Below are positions 8,049 to 15,084 of a DNA stretch of 64,000 nt, one piece after another; position 1 is the stretch's first letter; each line of letters opens with the position of its first letter. The notes under the pieces are model-generated. The model ran no database searches. It saw only the letters and a program-made list of their open reading frames with translations, and had not been told where the DNA came from. The position numbers and the translations under genes are program-made. The stretch lies in NCBI GenBank assembly GCA_937925605.1, contig CALALV010000138.1, forward strand, positions 1 through 64,000, in the 5' to 3' direction. The stretch is from an uncultured Woeseia sp. Lineage in GTDB: Bacteria > Pseudomonadota > Gammaproteobacteria > Steroidobacterales > Woeseiaceae.

Positions 8049-8483
8049 TCAGGTATGCGCCTCTACCCAGCGCACGATGTCCGGCTTGCGCATGGCGCCG
8101 GACTGGCGCGCGATCTCCCTGCCATTACGGAACACTATCATCGTCGGGATGCCGCGGATATTGAAGCGACCCGCGATCGCCGGCGCAGCGTCCGTGTCCA
8201 GCTTCGCGAAGCGCACGCTCGGCGCCATTTTGGCAGCGGCTTCCGCGAACGCCGGCGCCATCATGCGGCAGGGCCCGCACCACTCGGCCCAGAAGTCGAC
8301 GACGACCGGCAGGTCGCTATTGCCCGTGTGGCGGTCGAAGGTCGCGCCGTCGAGCTCGACCGGCTCGCCCGTGAACAGTGGCTCGTGACACTTGCCACAG
8401 TTCGGCCGCTCGTCCAGCCGCGCGGCCGGTATGCGGTTCGTGGCCGCGCAGTGCGGGCAAACGACGTGCAGGGATTCACTCAT
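8049..8483 (-). CDS. trxC: Thioredoxin 2 (TrxC)
   Basis: A 144-residue protein with the N-terminal zinc ribbon of TrxC (Cys9/Cys12 in CPHC, Cys29/Cys32 in CGKC) and a thioredoxin domain with the active site WCGPC (Cys69, Cys72) and the cis-Pro loop GIPTMIVF. TrxC is a cytoplasmic disulfide reductase induced by oxidative stress in Escherichia coli. The start overlaps the cbpM end by 8 bp, so the gene is coupled to the chaperone pair. Confidence 0.95.
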   Translation of the reverse strand: MSESLHVVCPHCAATNRIPAARLDERPNCGKCHEPLFTGEPVELDGATFDRHTGNSDLPVVVDFWAEWCGPCRMMAPAFAEAAAKMAPSVRFAKLDTDAAPAIAGRFNIRGIPTMIVFRNGREIARQSGAMRKPDIVRWVEAHT

Positions 8484-8796
8484 CGCTGATCTCCGTTTCG
8501 AAGCGGCGCAGCCGCGCGCGCAGGCGCTCGATCTCCTCGAGCATCTCGATCGCGAGCGCGACCCCCGGCGTGTTCAGGCCGAGGTCGCGCTGCAGGCGCA
8601 GCGCGGTGCGCGCGCGCGGCAGCGCGTGCCCGGGGAAACGCCAGTCGTCCGCCGCGCGATCGCGCGGCTCGAGCACGCCTTCCTCGACGAGCTCGACGAG
8701 CCACTCCGTCGTGCCGCCGCAGGCGCGGCAGATTTCCGTGATGGTGAACTCGTAGCGCTCGTCGATGACGGTGCCGTGGAGTGCCGCATCGCTCAT
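8476..8796 (-). CDS. cbpM: Chaperone modulator CbpM
   Basis: A 106-residue protein of the MerR-like CbpM family. It has the early segment FTITEICRACGGTTEWLVELVE, an H-T-H-like region through EPRDRAADDWRFPGHALPRA, and a helical end rich in Glu and Arg. CbpM binds the J-domain of CbpA and blocks its work with DnaK. The gene starts 3 bp after cbpA and overlaps trxC, the usual cbpA-cbpM order. Length matches the family (about 100 residues). Confidence 0.88.
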   Translation of the reverse strand: MSDAALHGTVIDERYEFTITEICRACGGTTEWLVELVEEGVLEPRDRAADDWRFPGHALPRARTALRLQRDLGLNTPGVALAIEMLEEIERLRARLRRFETEISDE

Positions 8797-8799
8797 CGC

Positions 8800-9771
8800 C
8801 TAGACCCCCAGCCGGCTGCGCGGGTTGTACGGCAGCTCTCGCTGCATCTTCTCGTACAGCGCCTTCGCGGCCGCGCTATCGGCCGGCGGCACCGTGATCT
8901 GCGGCAGCACGTACAGGTCGCCGGGCGGCTTGCCGGGGATGCCGCGGCCCTTCAGCCGCAGGCGCCGTCCGGGCGGCGTGCCCTTCGGCAGCGTCAGGTC
9001 GACGTTGCCGTCCGGCGTCGGCACCTCGATCTTCGCGCCGAGCGCGGCTTCCCACGGCGTGACCGGCAGTTCGAGGTATACGTCGCGGCCCTCGACCCGG
9101 TAATGCCGGTGTGGATGGAATTCGACCTCGAGGTACAGGTCGCCCGCCGGGCCGTCGCCGGGACCCGGCGCACCCTGGCCGGCGAGCCGGATGCGCTGGC
9201 CCTGGCGCACGCCCTTCGGGATCCTGACGTTCAGGCTGCGCTCGGCCTGCTGCACGCGGCCGTCGGCGTCGACGGCCGGGGACGAGAGCGTGATGCTGCG
9301 GGTCGCGCCGCGGTAGGCGTCCTCGAGGTCGATGCGCACCCGCGCGTGCTGGTCCTCGCCGCGCACGCGGAAGCCTTGCCGACCGCCGCCGCCGAAGCCT
9401 CCGGCGCGGGCGCCGAAGCCGCCGCCGCGGCCGAACAGCGACTCGAAGAACTCGCTGAAGTCGCCGAAGCCCTGCGCGTCGCCGGACTGGAAGCCGCCGG
9501 AAAAATCGAAGCCGCGATCCCAGCCGGGCGGCGGGCGGAACTCCTGGCCCTGTTTCCAGTTGCGGCCGAGCTGGTCGTAGGCCGCGCGTTTCTCGGGATC
9601 GCGCAGCACCGCGTAGGCCTCGCCGATCTCCTTGAAACGCTTCTCGGCCTCCGGCTCCTTGCTGACGTCCGGGTGATACTTGCGCGCAAGCTTGCGGTAG
9701 GCGCGCTTGATGTCGTCGTCAGAGGCGTCGCGCGCGACGCCCATGATCTTGTAGTAGTCCTTGTATTCCAT
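8800..9771 (-). CDS. cbpA: Curved-DNA-binding protein / DnaJ-class co-chaperone CbpA
   Basis: A 323-residue type II J-protein. Residues 5-68 are the J-domain with HPD at 33-35. Residues about 85-130 are Gly/Phe-rich (GRGGGFGARAGGFGGGG), and two DnaJ C-terminal beta domains follow (RIRLAGQGAPGPGDGPAGDL, then LRLKGRGIPGKPPGDL), with no zinc-finger domain. It helps DnaK fold proteins and can bind curved DNA. First gene of an operon with cbpM and trxC. Confidence 0.93.
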   Translation of the reverse strand: MEYKDYYKIMGVARDASDDDIKRAYRKLARKYHPDVSKEPEAEKRFKEIGEAYAVLRDPEKRAAYDQLGRNWKQGQEFRPPPGWDRGFDFSGGFQSGDAQGFGDFSEFFESLFGRGGGFGARAGGFGGGGRQGFRVRGEDQHARVRIDLEDAYRGATRSITLSSPAVDADGRVQQAERSLNVRIPKGVRQGQRIRLAGQGAPGPGDGPAGDLYLEVEFHPHRHYRVEGRDVYLELPVTPWEAALGAKIEVPTPDGNVDLTLPKGTPPGRRLRLKGRGIPGKPPGDLYVLPQITVPPADSAAAKALYEKMQRELPYNPRSRLGV

Positions 9772-9865
9772 GCGTTGCCCCGGTGAACAACGGATTGGGC
9801 TGAGATGGGAGCAGCGCGCGGTAAATCAAGCGCCACGGCAACCCGCCGCGGCGCCGGTGGTCGCC

Positions 9866-11692
9866 TCAGCGGGCGGGCACGCTCAGGTCTTCGACCGGGC
9901 GGTAGGCCGGGTTGTCGCGCGCCCACTTGCGGATACGGGACTGCGGCAGGCCGATGCCGAGACCGAACGAGGCCATGCCGGTCGACTCCAGCACGGCCGA
10001 GTCGTTGACGTAGTACTCCTTGCCGAGCGCCACGTACAGCGAGCCGATGCTGAAGCCCCAGTCGAGCCGGAGCCCCCAGGACAGGTTCCAGTCGTCGTCG
10101 TTGCCGAAGTGGTACTTCAAGTGCTTGACGTACGGACTCAGCTGCAGGCTGACGCTCGGGAAGGCCTTGATCAGCCGCAGGCCCACGCCGCGGGCCGTGA
10201 AGTCGCCGTCGTGCAGGTAGTCGATGCCGTAGGCGAAGCCCGTGTTGCAGGGTGAGAACGGCAGGCAGTGGGCGGGCGGCTTGTGGATGGCGCTGTTGCG
10301 GAAGCGCGCCGAGTTGGCCATCAGGCCGAGCGGGATGTGCTCGAGCGCGAGCTGGTAGCGCGCGGAGCCGACGTTACGGAACGGTGACTGGCCGCCCATC
10401 GCGAACAGGAAGACCCCGCGCACCGAGTCCTCGAATACGGCGTCCGCGATGTCACCGGCCCGGTCGAAGTCCCCGTCGTCCGAGAAATCCAGCGGTTCGC
10501 AGGACAGCGGATGAAACAGGTAGTGCCCGAACTCGTGTTGCGGGCAAGGCACGATGACGATTTCATAGCCCGGCGAGAACGAGCGCATCTCCGGTACGGG
10601 CGCCATCGCCCGGAAATCCTGCGATGGGTCGTGGGCCCGCAACAGCTGCAGGATGCGCTCGGCCTCGACGAGCAGCATCAGCGCCTGCTGCCCGGGCGAA
10701 CGCGACAGCAGGCCATCGCCGTAGTGGAGCACGATGCCGTCGCCGTCGGCATGCTTGCGCAGGCAGGCGACGCCCTCCCGCGGGTTGCCGGCCAGCGTGC
10801 CGTCGCCGGTGTCGTCGCCGCAGGTGACCGCGGCGTCCGCCCGGCGCTGCAGCCAGTACGCGTCGAGCAGCTGGTAGCTGCGCGACTCCCCGGGCAGGGC
10901 GTCGAGAAAGTCGGCGATCGGCTTGAGCTCGTATTTCCAGAAATCGACGTCGAGCCTGAAACGCGCCCCGCGCTGGTTGGTGCCGTCGTGCAGCGAGACG
11001 GCTACGCTGTCGTGCGACTGGCTACGCGGCCACAGCAGGTGGCCGGGCGCGAAGAAGTCCTGCAGGAAATGATCGCTCAGCGCATTCGAGACCAGTGCGC
11101 TGTACAGCGACTCCTGCGCCGCGAGCAGTGCGTCGCGGCGCATGCGCTGCATCTGCTGCGCGAGTTCGTTCTGGAAGTGCACCTCGTTGTAGGAGAGCGC
11201 GCGAACACCGTCCAGCGCGCGGCCGAATCGGCCGTCGTCGCCGCGGTTGTCGTGCCGAACGCGGAAATGCTCGTTCAGGTCCTCCCAGGAGCCGGGCAAT
11301 ACCGCGATCGCGTCCTCCGGGCGGTCGCTCAGGGTGCCTTCGCGCACGAACAGCTGCGAGGGGTAGTTGAGCTCGTCGACGAGTCGCGAGATGCCGCCGT
11401 ACGTGATCGCCTCGGGCACCGGCGAGCAGTGTCGGAACAGGGTCAGTATGGCCTGCGGGTAGCCGGCGGCGAGTATTCGCCGGCAGATGTCGTCGTCGGC
11501 CGCCATCGAGCCATGCCCCGCCTGTTCGAGCCGGTACGCGAACGCGAGCAGCAGCGCGCTGTCGGCCATGCGTTCGTGCTCGCCCGAGTCGAAGGCGGCG
11601 GCAGGCTGCGTGGCGCAGACGAGGCAGGACACGCACAGCGCGGCCACCCGGCGCCACGGCTTGCGCGCCCAGCCGGCGGAAAAGTGTGTCAC
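9866..11692 (-). CDS. Exported zinc phospholipase C / P1-nuclease-fold protein with C-terminal beta-rich part (paralogue 2)
   Basis: A 608-residue protein. The GTG at 11692 overlaps the upstream stop as GTGA and gives a signal peptide ending QPAAA, so the mature chain would begin Phe34-Asp-Ser-Gly-Glu-His39. An aromatic residue at mature position 1 and His at 6 match the P1 nuclease arrangement, where the free amino group and a His bind zinc. His172 (VHFQN), His208, Asp212 and His218 (HFLQDFFAPGH, HxxxDxxxxxH) and His323 (LHYGDG) complete a likely tri-zinc site. From about residue 500 the sequence alternates like an outer-membrane beta-barrel or other beta-rich domain. The substrate is unknown: phospholipid, as in bacterial phospholipase C, or nucleic acid. 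Confidence 0.7.
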   Translation of the reverse strand: MTHFSAGWARKPWRRVAALCVSCLVCATQPAAAFDSGEHERMADSALLLAFAYRLEQAGHGSMAADDDICRRILAAGYPQAILTLFRHCSPVPEAITYGGISRLVDELNYPSQLFVREGTLSDRPEDAIAVLPGSWEDLNEHFRVRHDNRGDDGRFGRALDGVRALSYNEVHFQNELAQQMQRMRRDALLAAQESLYSALVSNALSDHFLQDFFAPGHLLWPRSQSHDSVAVSLHDGTNQRGARFRLDVDFWKYELKPIADFLDALPGESRSYQLLDAYWLQRRADAAVTCGDDTGDGTLAGNPREGVACLRKHADGDGIVLHYGDGLLSRSPGQQALMLLVEAERILQLLRAHDPSQDFRAMAPVPEMRSFSPGYEIVIVPCPQHEFGHYLFHPLSCEPLDFSDDGDFDRAGDIADAVFEDSVRGVFLFAMGGQSPFRNVGSARYQLALEHIPLGLMANSARFRNSAIHKPPAHCLPFSPCNTGFAYGIDYLHDGDFTARGVGLRLIKAFPSVSLQLSPYVKHLKYHFGNDDDWNLSWGLRLDWGFSIGSLYVALGKEYYVNDSAVLESTGMASFGLGIGLPQSRIRKWARDNPAYRPVEDLSVPAR

Positions 11693-12693
11693 GTACCGAA
11701 CTCCGGATCGACGAACTCGAGCCCCGGCCGGCCCACGTCGGCGTACTCGCGCAAGCCCGGCGGCGCCTGCAGGTACACGTCCTCGGCGACGACCCGGAAG
11801 CGCCGCCACACGTCCTGGCAGGTGAACGGCGGACCGGGTGGCGCGTCATACAGCTTGCGCAGGTAGGCCTCGCATGGCTCCTTGCGGTGCGACTCCGGGC
11901 GCCACGCGTTCGGCAGCGCGGGGCCCGCGAAGTGCGCGAGTATCCGCTGCTGTGCGACGCGGTTGGCTCGCCGCCCTTCGTTCTCACTGATGCCGCGCAG
12001 CTCGTCGAACAGCGCCGCGACCTGCGGGTCCACGGGCCCCGCACCGTTGACGACTTCCGTCAGCGCCAGGGCGTAGTCGCGCCAGTAGTGCAGGTTGTAT
12101 TCCGGCGGGTCGGTGTGACGCCGCAACACGGCATCCGGCAGCGTCGCGTCCGCGAAGTGGCCGAGCCCGGTGCGGTACATGCGGTCCCGGGCCCGGTCGC
12201 TGAGCTTGCGGTGCGCGAAGGAGTCGCCGAGCAGGTGCAGGCCGAACCCGAGCGCGCAGAGGCTGGCGGTGCGCGGACGGATGCCGCCGCGTGGCGGACC
12301 GGCAGCCGCCGCCGCCTCCTGCCAGAGTCGCCTGGCGATGCGCACGGCTGCATCCGTCGTGGCCGTTGCCTCGCCGCCGGTCAGCGCGTGCAGCAACTGG
12401 TGGTTGGTAATCATCCGCCGGGTTGAAGCCGACGCGCGCCGGCTGAACAGCCCCCAGCCGAGGTGATCGCGCAGGCGCAGGCCGCGTCGGTTGTTCAACG
12501 CGGCGAGTTCGACGGACTCGTCGGGCAGGTGCGTGCACAGCGCGAGCAGTTGCCATTCCTGCGACTGCGGCGCTAGGTTCAGCGTCCGCGCGACATACGC
12601 GGTCGAGTAGAAGTGCACGGGATAGTCGTAGGCGGCGGCCGGCACCGCGCCAAGCAGCAGCATTGCCGGGATCAGCCGCAATTGAACACCCAC
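11689..12693 (-). CDS. Exported zinc phospholipase C / P1-nuclease-fold protein (paralogue 1)
   Basis: A protein of about 334 residues. The start is uncertain: GTG 12693 is chosen, with TTG 12681 and ATG 12663 as alternatives; all keep a signal peptide ending VPAAA. The mature end would be Tyr-Asp-Tyr-Pro-Val-His, an aromatic residue at 1 and His at 6 as in its paralogues. A central HLLGDSFAHRK has the HxxxD of the family but Lys in place of the last His; a His two residues before it might stand in. No C-terminal barrel-like part. It overlaps the membrane-protein gene before it and, by GTGA, the paralogue after it, so all three are one operon. Confidence 0.62.
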   Translation of the reverse strand: MGVQLRLIPAMLLLGAVPAAAYDYPVHFYSTAYVARTLNLAPQSQEWQLLALCTHLPDESVELAALNNRRGLRLRDHLGWGLFSRRASASTRRMITNHQLLHALTGGEATATTDAAVRIARRLWQEAAAAAGPPRGGIRPRTASLCALGFGLHLLGDSFAHRKLSDRARDRMYRTGLGHFADATLPDAVLRRHTDPPEYNLHYWRDYALALTEVVNGAGPVDPQVAALFDELRGISENEGRRANRVAQQRILAHFAGPALPNAWRPESHRKEPCEAYLRKLYDAPPGPPFTCQDVWRRFRVVAEDVYLQAPPGLREYADVGRPGLEFVDPEFGT

Positions 12694-13184
12694 AGGCACA
12701 GCAGCGACTGGGCGTCGCTCAGTACGTAGTACAGCGCGATGCCGGCAGCGAGCGCCGCGAGCAACAGCGTCCACCAGCCGGGGCCGTCGCGCTGCAGCGC
12801 GAGCGCCGAGTAGTGGATCGAGCGGGCCGCTTTCAGCCCGGGCACGCGGGTTGGGCGCTCGGCCGCGAGCCGCCGCTCGTAGGGCAGCTCGTGCCGGTAG
12901 AGCAGGTAGAGCATTGCGCCCAACAGCAGCAGCGAGACCGGCAGCAGGAATACGACCAGCAGGTCGGCCTGGCAGACGAGGCAGGCCGGGCTCAGCAGGC
13001 TCTCGGTCGGTCGGCAGAAATAGTCGTCCCAGCAGAAGAAGGCGCGGAAGAAAGCCCAGGTGACGATCAGCAGGAAATTGATGATCGCCAGTACGTTCAG
13101 AAGGTTACGCGCACGTGCGATGCGCCGGGCGCGCCGGTCCGTCTCCGGGGGGTGCGTCCTGTAGCCGCCCTCGGCGATGGCCAT
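12672..13184 (-). CDS. Membrane protein of unknown function in the phospholipase-like operon
   Basis: A 170-residue protein with three hydrophobic segments (about 30-48, 70-95 and 136-155). Between the first two lies a Cys-rich periplasmic loop (FFCWDDYFCRPTESLL, SPACLVCQAD), and two more Cys stand near the end (LLCLWVFNC). I know no family. It is the first gene of the operon with the two exported zinc-enzyme paralogues and may help their export or anchoring; that is only inferred from position. Confidence 0.65.
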   Translation of the reverse strand: MAIAEGGYRTHPPETDRRARRIARARNLLNVLAIINFLLIVTWAFFRAFFCWDDYFCRPTESLLSPACLVCQADLLVVFLLPVSLLLLGAMLYLLYRHELPYERRLAAERPTRVPGLKAARSIHYSALALQRDGPGWWTLLLAALAAGIALYYVLSDAQSLLCLWVFNCG

Positions 13185-13451
13185 GGCATCCTCCGCTGCC
13201 GCCCGCGTGCGGGCTTCCCTGCGATGAGTATAGTCAGAATTTCACAGATCGACGCCGGGGGTGGGCCGTGCCTTGCCCGGCGCGAGGCTCCGTGCAAGTC
13301 GTCCGCCAAATGTGGTTGCCTGGTGCCACGGCGTCTACACTCGATAGAAGCCCGGTTTCCCGCGAGCGCGACTCGCCGGAACACGGCGCCGCAAGCGACA
13401 GGCAACAACAACGACCAGCCGCAGGGTCGCGGCGAGCGGGAGAGCCGACCA

Positions 13452-14591
13452 ATGCAGAAACTACCGAGCCTGATTGCCCTGGCGTGCCTGCTCGCCAGTC
13501 TCGTCCTCCAGCCTGTTGCCAGGGCCCAGGGGGCGGCTGACTGCGAGCCCACACTGGAGCCGACGGACCTGCAGGGCTTCGTACAACCGCGCAATCGGGC
13601 CGGCCTCGTCAATTACCTGCGTGCACAGGTAAAGGCGAGTGACGCCTTCAGGGAAGCGGTCGGGACCGGCGGACTGCACGCTGCGATCGACACGCTGGCG
13701 AACGAGGTCATGAACCGCGATCCGGCGGACGTCGACTTCGCGGCGCTGGCCGAGCGGCTGCGGCTCGGCATGCTCGAGGCCTGCGTCCAGCTGGCGCAAG
13801 GTGCGTCCGACGACGAAGCGGCAAAGAAAGCCGTTCGCGCGGCGCGGCTCAGCGGTGGCGATTCGCAGTACTTCGCGCTGCTCGGTACCGCCAACTCGCT
13901 CGAGGGAGACGGCAACTTTTCGTCCGGGCTCGAGGCCTCCCTGATGTCCGTCACGCACTACCCGATCGCGAAACTGCCGATTCTCCGAAACTGGACGAAC
14001 GATTCGGAAAAGCTCCTGACCGGCACCTTCGAAATCACCTTCTCCGAAATCGGCAACATCGACGACGAGGCCGGCGACATGCCGGACCCCACGAATCCGT
14101 TCGCAGCGGGCGGCGGGTTTTTTCGTCTGAACACGAGCGGCGACATCTATTTCTCCGGCGGCAACCAGGTTTCCGGGCTCGGCGCCCGCGTCGGCGGCGG
14201 GTTCAGCACGCTGCCGTCCGAGGCCGAGGGCGACGTCGACACCCGCGGCCGCGGCTATGCCGGGCTCGTGTTCCGCGCCAACTACGGTAAGGACCCGCTG
14301 GGCCGCCAGGGCAAGGGCGAAGTCTTCCTCGGCTGGGCCAAGGACAAGTTCTGGCGCTACGACCGCGTCGTCGACGACACGACCATGCCGCCGACGCTGG
14401 AAACGGTCGACGAAACGGATCGCCTGATCGTCGACGCGCGCATGGACGTGCCGCAGGTGTTCGAGTCGGAGGACGTACGCATCCACGCGCGCGTGTTCGC
14501 GGACATCCCGGCCAGCGGCAACGGACCGAGCGACATCCGCATCAGCCTGCTGCTGACCGTCAACCTCGGCGCGTTCTTCCCGGTCAACTGA
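13452..14591 (+). CDS. Exported protein of unknown function, beta-rich C-terminal half
   Basis: A 379-residue protein from ATG 13452 (the frame is open far upstream, but this start has the signal peptide ending QPVARAQG and a GGGAG-like site before it). Residues about 30-150 are mainly helical. From about 155 to the end the sequence is glycine-rich and alternating (DIYFSGGNQVSGLGARVGGG; LLLTVNLGAFFPVN), suggesting an outer-membrane barrel or lipid-binding beta sheet. It is divergent from the phospholipase-like operon and convergent with the phospholipase A2-like gene. No family recognised. Confidence 0.72.
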   Translation: MQKLPSLIALACLLASLVLQPVARAQGAADCEPTLEPTDLQGFVQPRNRAGLVNYLRAQVKASDAFREAVGTGGLHAAIDTLANEVMNRDPADVDFAALAERLRLGMLEACVQLAQGASDDEAAKKAVRAARLSGGDSQYFALLGTANSLEGDGNFSSGLEASLMSVTHYPIAKLPILRNWTNDSEKLLTGTFEITFSEIGNIDDEAGDMPDPTNPFAAGGGFFRLNTSGDIYFSGGNQVSGLGARVGGGFSTLPSEAEGDVDTRGRGYAGLVFRANYGKDPLGRQGKGEVFLGWAKDKFWRYDRVVDDTTMPPTLETVDETDRLIVDARMDVPQVFESEDVRIHARVFADIPASGNGPSDIRISLLLTVNLGAFFPVN

Positions 14592-14602
14592 TGCCGGTGC
14601 CC

Positions 14603-15037
14603 TCAGCGGCTGGCGGAGCCGCCGGCCGACGGCCAGTACCAGCCGTAGCCCCAGCGCCACCAGGTCGGCAGGATCGCCCAGCCGCCGAGCCGCGTGCCGA
14701 TGTGCATCGCTCCGCCCATGATCGGGTTGCCGCTCGCGGCGACGCACTCACCGAGGCGCCGGTCGGCCGCGGCGCGTTGCGCCGCGGTGCCGCCGCACCA
14801 GTACTCGACGTCGTGGTCGACGCAGCACTGTCCCCAGTCGCCGTTCGGCCACAGCGTGCAGGAATCCGTCGTGAAGCGCTTGGGCGGCAGGCCGGCGTCG
14901 GCGCCGCGGCGCTCCGCGCAGAACGCTTCCGCGGCGAGCTGCGCCTCCGTCTTCGGCGGTTCCGTGTCGGTGGTGAGGCCTGGCGATGCGCAGCCGGTGA
15001 CGAGGCCAAGCAACATCAGCGGCAGGGCGTGTGGCAT
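14603..15037 (-). CDS. Phospholipase A2-like lipoprotein
   Basis: A 144-residue protein from ATG 15037 (GTG 15046 is possible, with a better-placed GGAG). Signal peptide with lipobox VTGC (Cys16). Residues 71-82 read CCVDHDVEYWCG: the paired Cys, His75-Asp76 dyad and downstream Tyr79 match the catalytic helix of secreted phospholipase A2 proteins (CCxxHD). Six or more Cys would make disulfides. The end is Trp- and Gly-rich (WWRWGYGWYW). It probably hydrolyses phospholipids at the cell surface. Neighbours with a phospholipase C fold support a lipid-degrading locus. The Ca-binding loop is not clearly canonical, so activity is uncertain. Confidence 0.68.
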   Translation of the reverse strand: MPHALPLMLLGLVTGCASPGLTTDTEPPKTEAQLAAEAFCAERRGADAGLPPKRFTTDSCTLWPNGDWGQCCVDHDVEYWCGGTAAQRAAADRRLGECVAASGNPIMGGAMHIGTRLGGWAILPTWWRWGYGWYWPSAGGSASR

Positions 15038-15084
15038 ACCGTTCACGACCGCAATGCTCCCGCGACAAACCTCGATTGAACGAC

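Noticed and set aside
13228..13235. TATACT as promoter of the membrane-protein/phospholipase-like operon
   Set aside because: A good -10 on the minus strand, but no acceptable -35 at 16-18 bp.
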